A stretch of DNA of 64,000 nucleotides from contig JABVXV010000141.1 of assembly GCA_013365325.1 (NCBI GenBank), positions 85,352 to 149,351 of the forward strand. Direction: 5' to 3'. The DNA comes from Dipetalonema caudispina. Lineage: Eukaryota > Nematoda > Chromadorea > Rhabditida > Onchocercidae. The number at the start of each line of letters is the position of its first letter. Position 1 is the first letter of the stretch. The position numbers and the translations under genes were made by a program. Shown piece by piece: positions 36,027 through 53,930 of this stretch. Under the pieces are notes generated by a model, which was given only the letters and a program-made list of their open reading frames with translations, was not told the DNA's origin and did no database searches.

Positions 36027-39000
36027 CTAAGTGAATTCATCAAAAGGTAATAAACCGGAAATTAACGGATCAATGATTGGTTCAGATTGTTGTGGTTCAA
36101 CATCATCCTCCTCTTTGCTATCCTCATGAATATAAGCCATTGTACCACAATTACCTTCACAAAAACTTTGCAATAAATTTCGTAAATCATTTGATGACAA
36201 ATCAGTATTTAAATCGATCGATTTGAATGTTGATATTGCCCATTTAATACGCTCCCAAATTGACTGAAAATTTAGGGAAAGGTAAAAAAAATTAACAGAA
36301 GAAATGTAAAATCTTTATCTTTTGCACCATCAAATATTATTTCGTATATTTGTAATTTTTGTTAAAGTTGCTAATAACATTACTTATTAATAAATTTGCT
36401 AGCATTCAATCTTTCCTAATTTCTCTTCTCAACTTCAGATAAAGATAAGAAAAATGATATCATATCATAATATACTATCTACAAACAAACATGAAACATT
36501 GCATATTACCTGTCCGGAATTACTGATAATAGTACCATCCAAGGGTAATGAATTCCCTTTAAGAGATGTTATTAAAGACAACAAATTTAGTGCCGTTGAT
36601 AGTGATAAACTAACAGAATGTAATGTTTCATTCAGCTCTTCTAAGCGATCTACACAACATAATATCTGTAACTTTTCCTGAATAGAAATTCCGTAATTAC
36701 AAATAATTAATGAGTAGTTTGAAATAAAAAGAGATGCTTTAAAATAAAATAAAAAAGTCACAAAGACAAAAAATCTTTGTTAATAATGTAATGAAAATAA
36801 TCAATCTCTTCTGATAATGTAATTTTTTTCTTCAAAAAAAAAAAAAAAAAAAAAAAAACGAAAAAAAAAAGAAAAAAAGGAAAGATAGAAAAAATGTTGA
36901 AGGATTAAAATTTTACGAAAAACAAAAATGAAGAAAACAAAGATTTAAGAATTTTACAAAAATAAAGATTTAAAATATAAGTTTACAATTCAATTCATTT
37001 CATATATGTAAATTTGAAAAATAATTATGAAACCTGTTGATATGTATAATTCAATAAAGTATTCATATGATCTATTTCTGTTGATCGTTCTCCTTTTAGT
37101 TTTATTAAAATAGCTGCTTGAACATTACGCAAAAGAGTGCAAAATCGTTCCAATTCATTTTCTTCCTCAATTTTCCTTTTTTCATGCTAGAAAAAAGGAA
37201 AAATATACGATGAAAAAAGCATAAAATTTATCAGAACAAAATTAATTTATTGGAGAAACGATATCATATAAAATAAAAATGTTATTATCGCATATAAAAG
37301 TAAGCTGTCACTGAATATAAAAGTAATGTTGCCATGAAATATAAAGTAATATTGTCACAAAATTTATTTCACTTTCTAAAATAACAGAGCAATTTTGATA
37401 GAACAATTAAAATTGTTTCGTAGCAGTTATTGTTTTGTGGAAAGAATTTGATGAAAGTTCATCAAATTCTCGATCATTCGAAATGTTTAAATGATCTAAT
37501 TTTGTATGATTTTGAATTTAGAATTTAGACAATAATTTTTGATGAAATTTTGAATCAACCACCTCTACATATGCATTTATTTCGTGAAGAATCTGATCTA
37601 ATGGAAGTGTACAATTTAATTTTGCTTCCGGTTGTTTTTCCTGTATTCTTGTGATTAATTCATCGGCAAATAAATAAATGAAAGTTAAGCTTTCAGTTTG
37701 AATTCGATAGCGCTCTAAAATTGATAAGCAAAAATTCTTTTCATAAAATTTTTTCCAAACATATATGAAAATTACTTTTTGTATAAAAGATACCAAAAGA
37801 AAGGATAAGAGAATGGTTCAAATTTACTCACTGTACTTCTGAGATGCATAAATTGAAATAACCGTTTTTGATAAATACGGTTGAAAGCCAATTGCTGTGC
37901 TACTTTCAGCTTCAAATTCTAGAAATATTTGATAATTATTACAATTTCTGATTCAAGAAACAGTTTACAAATGGAGAACTTTAGCATTATTTGCTCATTT
38001 TCAATACAATTAATGGTTTAACACTAACATGATGATATCATTGTGTTTTTCTTTTAGTTAAAGATTATATTTAAGTACGATAGGATAGATTGTTAGAAAT
38101 GTTTAACAAGCCAAAAGAAAAAAAAAAAAAAAAACGGAAATTATCAACACACTTAATCAGAAGATGAATTCAAATAGAATGTTTTTACAATTGATATTAT
38201 AAGCTTTCATTAAGAAATTTCATTATCGCCATAATTTCGCATTTTTCTGTGCAACAAGATAAAAAGATTTAAAATATGATTTAAAATAATCAAAATAGAA
38301 TCCTGATTTAAATTTGCTTGCAAAATTTTCAACTATTTTGAATGTTTAGAGAAACGGATAATTATTATTTGATTTTTCTGAAAACAAAGAAGAGAAAAGA
38401 AAAGTAATTGAAATCAAATACCTGGAAATAGTTGTGTTACATCAAGAGCAGCTAACGATGATTCAATTGTTAATTTATATTGTGCATTTCGTTGAGTACT
38501 TACCGTATGACACATCAAATTTAGGGGCATTTTCAATTCTTTACTAATCATATCACCTTAAAAAAGTTGAAATTTGAACAAATATATGTTCTGATCATAG
38601 AACATATATGAAAAGATTAAAAAGTAAAAAGAAAGCATTCATTTGTTAAAAATAGGAAATTTTATGGATATAATCAAATATGAAATTATTCGTGAAAAAG
38701 AAGAAAAAAATGCAGAAATTTGAAATTTTAAAATAGAATAACTAATTGATAATTAATATTTAACTAATTGTTTCATGTTTCATTAATTTTTTTTTTTTTT
38801 CCTTTACCATAATTTCCCTCGTCGTTATTAATCCACTTTATGAATTTCATACAACGTTAAGTATTTCGTATTTTTTTTTTGATAAATATTTAAAGTTATA
38901 ATATCAAACTTTAGATAAATACATAAAGTTATGATAAAAATAATTGAATTTGATATATCAAACATCATTAAAAACAAACCAAATTGCGAAGAGAATGCAT

Positions 39001-42000
39001 AAATTTTACATCGTAAATCATATACAGGCTGATTTAAGACGTATACCCTCGTTGATACTTTTTGTGAATTATCTACAATCAATTTTGATTTTTTTTTTTT
39101 TTTTTTGGTGGGAGAAAATAAAATTATAGTTTTTCTTCTTGTCTTTTTTTTCTTTTTTTTGCATTGATTGAAGCTATTCAAAAATTGGGCAAAATGAAAT
39201 TTATCAAATCGATAATTATGCTTAGCTTGATGATTGATGAAGAAATAATCTACGAAAGGAAGTTAAAGTTGTAATATTTTAAAATTAAATAATTTTTTAA
39301 GTTTAACTAGGCTTATCCATTAAGAATCATTGAAATAATTTAATTATGATTAGTTTACTTTTATAATTAGACAAACCAATAGCAGGAAATGATGTATATT
39401 TGTGTTCAATATGAAATCCTGTTGAACAGATCAGTTTGACATCAAGTAAACGTACTTCACTCAATAATTCAATGTTTAGTGTTAAAGATGGAACTTCTTC
39501 TGATGATTTTTCCGCTCGCTAAAGTATTGTTAGAAATTAGTGCTATTGTCATGCGATTGAAAAATAAATCAGTTCACAGATTTAATTTTAAAATTTAATC
39601 TTTTACTTTTTTTTTTCATCCTTATTTTGAAATTGTTCCAATATAGCAAAGTATCTTTCCTTTAATTCTCTATCTATTGAGAGGGGAAAAGGGAACAATT
39701 ACCTAATATTTCAAACCACAGTAATCTGAAATGTGATATGACGGTTAAAACTTCAAACATTCATCATCATCAAACTATTAATGATTTCTGTCTTGAGACG
39801 GAAATGATAAGATCAACAGAAGAAGATGATCATACCGATTTAAAATCTAAGCCATCGTACGAGCAATTCAATGATAGTGAATTTTTTGGTGTAGTACCTA
39901 TAAACAATGAAAATTTCTTTCTATAATTGGTTTGTTTTTTTCTTTCAAAATTAACCTTAATTTTTAAAAAAGAAAAAAGACAATTCAATATAAAGAACTC
40001 TCATCTTATCAGTACTGGGTATAAAAGATATCAATCGATGAATTGAAGATATCTTGCGTTTATCACCTCCGCTTCATGGATAAAATCCTTGTATTAAACT
40101 TATTTGTAGATGCTAAATTCGTCGCATCATTTAAAAGATGATGTTATAGGTAAACAGAAATTTGAAAAACATTAGCAAAAAAACTGAATACCTTCAACTG
40201 ATTCCAGTGGTTTTTTACGTATTAATGCTTCAAGCTCAATAAATTCTTTGTAGCGTTGTTGAAAATTGATGAAACGTGTTTGTGGTGCAGGAAGACGAAA
40301 TAACGATGGTTCGGTACCCAAATAACTGACAGATATTCGCGAATTTGACAAAATCACCAACATTGAACGATATATTGAGCTTAAATAATATAACAACAAC
40401 AACAGAAAAAAAAAAGAAAAGAAAAAACATTGTATCAATAGAAAAAGTTGAAATACATTCTTTTTTGTTATAGTTAATATAATTATGCAAAAAAAAAAGA
40501 CAAAAAATGTTACTAACCTAAAAGTACATAATCGAATTTGAATTACATCTTGTGAAAGTTGTGTTGCCCAGACTAATATCGTATCTTTGAAGAAAAGTAT
40601 CATACGTGTTGCTGTTGCAATGCATAGTTTAACATAGGCATCATGTGCTGTAAAATAAGCTTATAAGTATGAAATATTATTTTCATTGAACAATGAATGT
40701 ATTAATTAAAGAAGTGATGATATAAGATATGAATCATTGATTAAGTAGGTAATTAATAAGACTAATATAGTGATGAAAAAAAAAAAAAAGAAGTAGAAAA
40801 TATTGATGGTTAAATGAAAATTTTTAAACCAAATATTAATTAAACTTCTAATGATTAAAGGATAAATAAAACGTGATAATTATGTGATTGATAATTAAAA
40901 TTAATTTGAAACTAACTTGAATTGTAAACAAGAAGTGAAGTTGCGACACATTGTAAACGATATGTAAATCTTAAGGTACCACCATGAGTTAAACAAAAGA
41001 ATGTTCGTTTACACAAGATAATAATGGAAGGTTGTACAGATGCTGTATCAATCACTGCTAAATCTAATGGATAATCACCTAAGGTAAATGTCCAATCAGC
41101 CTGTAATTAAATATCTTTAAAAATGAATAGTAAAAGATATAAGGCAATATTGATTAGTCTAAAAAATATTTAGCAAAATTATAAATGTTATAATTAAAAC
41201 AACTAATTATGATTTGCATATTTTATAAAATTTAAATTCTAAAAAAAGAGATGATGAAAGAAGAAAACATACGGTAATTTTTTTTCCACTTTTTCTACTT
41301 GATGCTGCAGCAACAATCGAATATCTATAGGAAATTAAAATTGCTGATGATGATGCTATAATAATGGAATCGGAATGAGGTGTATAAATGATTGGACCAG
41401 GATGTAGAGCGGTAATTAAATTAACTGAATGATGGTAAAGTTGATGTTCTGCTTCGTAAACCATCAAGGAACATGTTATATCTTGGACACATATTTGTGC
41501 CGTAATTGCTCGACCAAATGTACCAATGCACATATTGTATGCTATCGTAGTGATAGTATGCTGATAGAGGGTAATCAATTGATAAATTTCTCCATCTGAA
41601 ATTATATAACTAAAATTGAAAGTGAAAAAATATGGAGTGTTTTAAAGTGCACATACATTATCGATCAATTGATTAGAATATTAAGTATTAAATTTAAAAT
41701 ACCAGAAATAAAGCGACAAATTCGCAATTTTTGTGGTGATAATATAGCGATTAAATTTTGTTCCAAACCGGAAATGAAATTTGCAATAGCAATGTCTAAT
41801 ATAGCAGCAGATGAATCTTCCTCTAACAAGCAGCTCAATAATTGCTGATTTGTGTCGCTTGCTCGACCTGGATCAATGATCCATATTCGTCCCGTTATAC
41901 TACCTACCACTAATTGATCTAAAAAAATTAGAGTCAAGCATATCATAAAAATTCATTTTGATGTAACTCATGAAGTGATAAATTTAACAATTACTTAAAT

Positions 42001-42537
42001 CATTTGCTGGACAAATGTGATTTTCTGATGCAATTTGTGATATGGTAAATTCAAAAATTAAGTCATTTAATAGACAATTAAAATTCAAAAAAACAAAGTA
42101 AAGGTAGAAAGAAACATTAATTGAATACATAATAGATTTTTCTTAGCAAATAAGCTATACTAAAATCTACTTACTTTATCATAAAATCTTCAAGCTTACT
42201 TATATCCATGTAATTTTTAAACATACTCAAACTTCTCATAATTCATTGAACTCTAAAATAACTGCTTAATATTTGAATAAATTCTTGGGTTAACTTTTAT
42301 CTCATCCTTATTAAACAAAATTTCGAATTAATTTTGCACGATGAAATTGTCTTCATCATTCATTCATTCATTCATTCATTCATTCATTCATCTATCATTC
42401 CATACTTTTTTTTTTTTCTATGAAAAAATTTCAAGCAAAAATCTCAAACCTCGTTTCTCGATTAATTCACCAATTGCACAAACATTAGCATCAATTAGTT
42501 CAAGTGTAAGCCATTGATGAACATGAAATACCGACAT
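36027..42537 (-). CDS. BBS9: BBSome subunit BBS9 (PTHB1)
   Basis: Subunit of the BBSome, the coat that moves membrane proteins in and out of cilia. Exons: 42537-42450, 41918-41703, 41595-41273, 41100-40917, 40647-40518, 40379-40192, 39897-39836, 39518-39377, 38556-38422, 37918-37832, 37714-37563, 37186-37034, 36677-36510, 36263-36027; 754 residues, all junctions in phase. The N-terminus MSVFHVHQW matches the family start, then the beta-propeller: QLVVGSITGRIWIIDP, ADWTFTLGDYPLDLAV, TILVWATQLS, VSYLGTEPSLF. Later parts match the platform/coiled-coil region: LKMPLNLMC, RYRIQTESL, TLLNYTYQQ. An exon may be missing between 39377 and 38556, where the human protein is longer. In nematodes cilia occur only on sensory neurons, so expression there is expected; an X-box lies upstream. 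Confidence 0.92.
42357..42390. repeat. (CATT)n microsatellite in BBS9 intron 1
   Basis: About 8.5 perfect tetranucleotide units between exons 1 and 2. Confidence 0.95.
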
Positions 42538-44851
42538 GCTAATAATTATTACTCCAAGGATTAATTTCAATGCTATCAAATAAATCGATTTGAATGAGAG
42601 CAAAATTTATTTCATTCATGTTCCAATTACCATAGCAACATATATCAACCATTATCCATTTGTGGAAGAAAAAACAAATCATAAAAGGAAAATTCATATC
42701 ATTTCATATCACACAAATGTGGGGGAATTAAAATTTATTTCAAATATATCATTAAGCCGAAATTTGTCTTTTTTTTTTTTCTCACCTTGTCGTGAAAGTT
42801 TTGATTTTTTTGTGGGTTAAAAGGAATTTGTAATTTGTTGAAGACAGTATAGTCCTCTTGATTGAGTATCACATCAAATATTTGAATATAGAATTTATTC
42901 AGTTACACAACAGTTAATATCAGCTGGTGTTATAATATCTTTTGTATCGCAATAAGTTATTCAGTCACTGGACTTACTGGTAGTGAGAAGGTCCAAATAG
43001 AAGGAATAAAATAGGAGAGATAGGATTGAATTGTGGATTTGTAAGTGAATAAAGTGATTGAGTGGATGAGTGAGTGAGTCGTAAGCTGATTGAGTAGGTA
43101 AGCCAAAAACTCCTTGTAGAGCCATGACCTTTGTATATATAGGTGTGTAGTGGGAATGGTCTACAGGGAGTGATTGTAAACCTGTAGTAAGTATATGAAA
43201 CAAAGGACAATGTCACAATCTTATTTTAAGGATATGAACAGAGGATAGTACGTTGCTGTCGGATTTGATTTAAGCATATCTTGACCACCGACAACGCAGA
43301 CGCATTGTGTTAATATCTCATCTTAGACAAAGATGAGTATAAGTTAAATGGTTTATGTTAACAATTTATAAGATGAATTGGTTCATTACGAAATGAAATA
43401 TTAATTACTTTAATTATAAGAAATTTTTTATCCCTTCCTTCGCAAAATTCATTTAGATTTCGCGACAAACCTTAAAAAGCTAGGAATTACGTACTCTTGA
43501 AATTTGGAAACCATGGAATCAGTTTTTGCAGAATTTGAAACAGTCCAAAATCGAATAATCTTCAGTTGTATAAATTCAGAAATAAAGCATTTCCAAGTTA
43601 CACAGGCCAAACATCTTCAAACCAGACCATTCTGAAGTCATGAACTGTTGCACAACAGTAGGGTTACGAAAAAGTAAATTTTATGGGAGGAATGCAGTGT
43701 TGGAAGACTTACGAAACAAATCGATAGCATAAATTGTTTAAATGATAAAAAATCATGCAAGTACAACAAATACAAAATCACCGGAACCCAGAAAACAACC
43801 AAACAAATCTATTCCCGATAAATAAACTCCTCCTTTAAATTGAACAATAAAACAACTCGCAACTACTAAATTACTTGATGAAAACAAAAGTCCAATTTCT
43901 CGCCCTTACACCCTGTAAAAGTGGTCATCAATCATAACAAGTTATTTAATAAACCTGAAAGTTATAGATTCGTAATACCATTCATGTGAATTTCGCTCCT
44001 AACAAATTCGTAAAATGCAAGGAAAAATAGATTATTCAAATTTCGTAATCAAACTACAACAACTGATTAAGACAATATGTAAAAGCAAGAAGACAAAAAA
44101 AGAAAAAAACAGAGAGAAAAGGTCTTTATAATGATATCACATAGGTTTTTAATTTTGAAAATGAAAGATTTCACGAAAAAGAAGACTCAAAAAAATACAG
44201 GAATAACACTGATAAATAAGGCATCTGGGCAATGGAAAAACTTGGAGTTGGAAAGTAAATGAAAGATAAAAAAACCCTAATCACTATTTCTGGACAGGGT
44301 AGATAACAGAACGTGATATTATACTCAGCTAAAATTTCTGGAATCCTTAAATTCCTTGTATTTCCAACCCATTGCCAGTAATAAATACAACCCTTTATAT
44401 CTTGATATGTTATTACACGGAAAAGATAACAAAAGACAGATAAATAATCAAGAAAAAGGTACCCAATTCCAAAAGAATACCCTTACAAAATGCTAAAACT
44501 GTTAACGTGTCGTCAACATTCTTCAATACACAAAAGTTGTTCTGGAATATCATCTAATAAGACCATTCCTTCACAGCTATGACAAAAATTGATTGATAGA
44601 TTTGAATAATGGAAATAGTAATTTAAGATCCTTAAAATTGGTAAATACTCATTAAACTATTCATTTGAATCTCATTAAACTATTTGTCACTTCTTTTTGA
44701 GGGAATTTCCTAACAATTCCCCAAAAATTAAAGGAAACATTCTGAATACAAGAAGTGATAATACCATTAAGAATCACAATAAGTTACACTGAAGAGCATT
44801 TTGTAATACTGTATCAACACAAAGCTTCTCTCTAGATCTTTTCTGATCGGA
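42538..44851. other. Spacer between BBS9 5' end and the SMIM15-like gene
   Basis: Contains the X-box and BBS9 promoter side. The rest is AT-rich without a supported CDS; short ORFs around 42961-43216 look spurious. Confidence 0.55.
42626..42639. promoter_or_regulatory. X-box (RFX/DAF-19 type) upstream of BBS9
   Basis: ATTACCATAGCAAC matches the nematode X-box consensus RTHNYYWTRRNRAC at every position. It lies 88 bp upstream of the BBS9 start codon, within the spacing seen for ciliary genes in C. elegans, where the RFX factor DAF-19 binds such sites upstream of bbs genes. The motif is nearly palindromic, so its strand is not meaningful. Confidence 0.75.
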
Positions 44852-45398
44852 TCAACTCTTCTTTTTAGATTTCTCTTCACGTTTTCGCCTCTTTTCTTCT
44901 TCACGCTTTTGTTTCAATTTTATTGAACTCGTCAATTTATATGTGACCAAAGCTGAAATTGTAGAGCTGAATTTCATTCACGTTAAAATCGAATGCAGCT
45001 TACCAAGAGCTAAAGCAACTGAAAAATCTTTTTCCTTTCTCATAACTACTGTTTCTAACTTTTAATAAATTACATACTAAATCATATAACAACTTTAATC
45101 TATGTCAGGGAACCTTTTAGCTTCAAGTGTGATCTAAATCTGATAATACATTGGGTTTAAATCAAATTAAATTAGATCTTATCACAACTTCCAACTCAGT
45201 TGATCCATAAAAAAAAAGGTAATATCGAACTGAATAGAATAACATTTCAATAAAAAAACTCTGAAAATAGCGAATTTTTTTCTTTTTTTTTTTTGAAAAG
45301 AACTAACCCACAATAGTGACAACGATCACTGCTGGTATAATAAAAACTGAATTATCAAAACTATGTTGAAGAGCACTTCTACCACTCAATTCAACCAT
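44852..45398 (-). CDS. Small one-pass membrane protein, SMIM15-like
   Basis: Exons 45398-45308 and 44952-44852 join in phase to give 63 residues. Residues 1-17 are polar, about 18-35 form one transmembrane helix (VFIIPAVIVVTIVALVTY), and the tail is a highly basic, helix-prone stretch (KLKQKREEEKRRKREEKSKK). This layout, and the KL..(S/M)I spacing after the helix, resembles small integral membrane protein 15, but the match is to general pattern more than to conserved residues. The exon is open upstream of the ATG to an acceptor TTTTCCAG near 45434, which could be a trans-splice site or the end of a further intron, so the N-terminus may be longer. Function unknown. Confidence 0.6.
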
Positions 45399-45649
45399 TA
45401 GATTCCGGATACGATTAAATGAATACAAATACTGGAAAAGAATACAAAATTATAGATTAAAAATATAAGCAAAACGTTAACGTAGCATTAATTTAAATAC
45501 AAAAAAATACTTTTAATGGTATCTTTTTTTTTTTTTTTTCATTAAAATATTTAGCTAATATTTATTTGATACCTATGATACTTACAAATATCAATGATAC
45601 TAGGAAATCTATTAAAATATATTATCTTCAACAAATTTTGATGCCAACA

Positions 45650-45681
<32 letters not shown>
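45650..45681. repeat. (CAT)n microsatellite
   Basis: About 10 trinucleotide units; read as protein this gives a false poly-His ORF. Confidence 0.95.
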
Positions 45682-45682
<1 letters not shown>

Positions 45683-45775
45683 AAAACAGGTCACAATCAA
45701 ACCGATACATTCAGACGCGCTACGAAAAATATCCCACCCCCTTTTTATTTTTAATTCATTTCACTGGATAGATGG

Positions 45776-45813
45776 GTGTGTGTGTGTGTGTGTGTGTCTG
45801 TCTGTATGTATGT
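45776..45813. repeat. (GT)11 followed by TCTG/TATG units
   Basis: Compound microsatellite in spacer. Confidence 0.95.
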
Positions 45814-46450
45814 CCGCTTCTTTCATTTAGTTTATCCTTTTTATTTCATTTTTTTTATAGTTAACAAATATAATAATAATCATTTAATTTCATTTCTACA
45901 ATTTATTTTTTTTTGCTTTTTTTTTGTATTAATAATTGAAAATTATGTAATATTTTTTAATAAAAAATGTTAAAAAAAGAAAAATTGTTGCTATATAAAT
46001 GTTTAAAAAATTAGGAGTAATGAGATTAAGTAAAATAATTCAAATAATAAGGGTTAAGGTTAAGGTTCAAAACTTTGTATAATTGAGATTAGATTTGAAA
46101 TTTGAATATTATAATTATGGTTTATATTAGCAATGATGGAATGATAATTGATAATACTAATGGATAACATTCTCTCATTAACATACTATTAGTGATAATG
46201 ATGTTAGGAGGTCAATAAAACGATGATAAAGGTTAGATACAATCATTTATTTCATCATTTCTTACGTTCTATTTTAGAATTATGAAGAAAGTAGTGAGTA
46301 TATATCATTTTTGATATTTTATAATGTTTGCCAGTTTATGCATTACTCTTTGAACGAATAAAATTTTGCTAATTTTATTTTTAAATTCTGGATATAAGAT
46401 TTGAATAATTAGTACTGAAGATTGTAATACAATCACTGATGTAAGAGTAA

Positions 46451-46545
46451 ATGATAACTGTGATAATGATAATGAGAGTAATCATGATAATGATATGTGA
46501 CGAGAATAATTGTGATAATGATAATGGTTGTAATGATTATGATAT
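46451..46545. repeat. Imperfect GATAAT/TGATAA-rich segment
   Basis: The hexamer TGATAA and close variants recur about eight times in this stretch, with interruptions. Confidence 0.6.
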
Positions 46546-47323
46546 TATATCATATTTTAAGCTCTGTATTAGGAAAATTTACATTTCATAAATGCATTTG
46601 TAAGATAATCGGTTTCATGTTATGATTTGATAACTTAAAATGAAAATTTTATGCGAATTAATGTATTGATTAATTCATTTTAATCAATTTTTTGCTGAAA
46701 ATGGAAAATTCATTGGAAATTATTTGTTTTATAAGGGGGAGAAACAAGGAATTCATGATATTTTTCGAGATTGATCGATGAATTCAACACAATTCAACGA
46801 TCTCATCTTTGTGATCCGTTCGCGTGTACTTTGTACCCTTTGCAGTACTATGATATGTACATCATTATCAACGACAACAACAACAACTTAAGAAATGAAA
46901 AAAATTGTGGAGTAGAATAGAAATAAGAATGGAAATGAATGAAAAAGAAACTAATGGGAAGTAAAGATTGCTTAGAGTATTTAATAAGAAAAATGGAAAA
47001 TAAAAGAAAGCGTGGAGGACAAGAATGAAATCGTCGTTGATTGTTGTTGAACGGAATTTTTTTTTTTTTTTTTTTTAAGAAAGAAGTAAAAAATTGATAA
47101 ATTTAAAATTTGGTGACCCATAAAAGTACTTGTCAACAAAAAGAAGAAAAATTTATGGTAAGGCAAAAATAATGATGATGTAGTAATATTTTTCTTTGGT
47201 TATTTCTTCCATAAACACTTCTATTCACTGTATAAGTTTCGAATAATTTTCTCAGATACCTTATCGTAAATCTTGTACTTTCCCTTGTTAAAATTTTTCA
47301 TCGGATACTAATCCATCGATGAA

Positions 47324-47593
47324 GAATCCTAAAGTAAGCTTACATGAAGCAAACTTATCATTAAACGATTCATACATTAGTCTAATTTTGTGTCGATAGC
47401 TCTCGACGAATTTTTTTTTTTTTTTTTTATTCTTTAATGGTTCTTTTTATCATTTGTTCCGTAACATTTGGACCGAATATTTGCCTTGGTGAAATCTCCT
47501 AATTGAACGCGAATTCCTAGACTTACATAAAACAAGCCAATCATTAAACGATCTATACGTTAGCCTGATTGAGCTAACAGTTCTCGACGAAAT
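47324..47593. repeat. Degenerate direct duplication of about 85 bp
   Basis: Copy 1 at about 47324-47412 and copy 2 at about 47511-47593. Both run GAATCCTA or GAATTCCTAG, CTTACAT, CATTAAACGAT, TA(C/T)(A/G)TTAG(T/C)CT, then CTCTCGACGAA or TTCTCGACGAAA, in the same order and spacing. Confidence 0.75.
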
Positions 47594-47898
47594 TCTTTTA
47601 TTATGGTAAAGAATTGAAGAGAGAAAGGAAGGAGTAAAGGGAGGGAGAAAAAAAGGAAGAAAGATAATACAAAGCTACAAAAGGTGACGATAATTAGAAG
47701 ATAAATGTCAGGATACTGTGTCATACTGAGATTTCGACATTTTTTCATTAAAAAAAAATCCTGCAAATCGGTATGAGGTAATTTTCCATTTTAATAGTTA
47801 ATTACGTTATCATACGTTATGACTATCGTACTATGAAAGAATAGATGCATAAATTCAATTAAATTAGATTAATTTATATTCTGTTGTTACAGGTTTCG

Positions 47899-53930
<6,032 letters not shown>

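Larger units (their letters stand above)
45399..47898. other. Divergent spacer upstream of HADHA
   Basis: Rich in microsatellites and GATAAT-like words. Contains a degenerate direct duplication at 47324-47593. No CDS supported. Confidence 0.55.

Noticed and set aside
42961..43216. Two overlapping 80-codon minus-strand ORFs
   Set aside because: Low-complexity Ser/Thr/Leu content, no recognisable domain or splice support, in a spacer between genes.
45566..45754. Poly-histidine ORF
   Set aside because: Encoded by the (CAT)n microsatellite; no other coding features.
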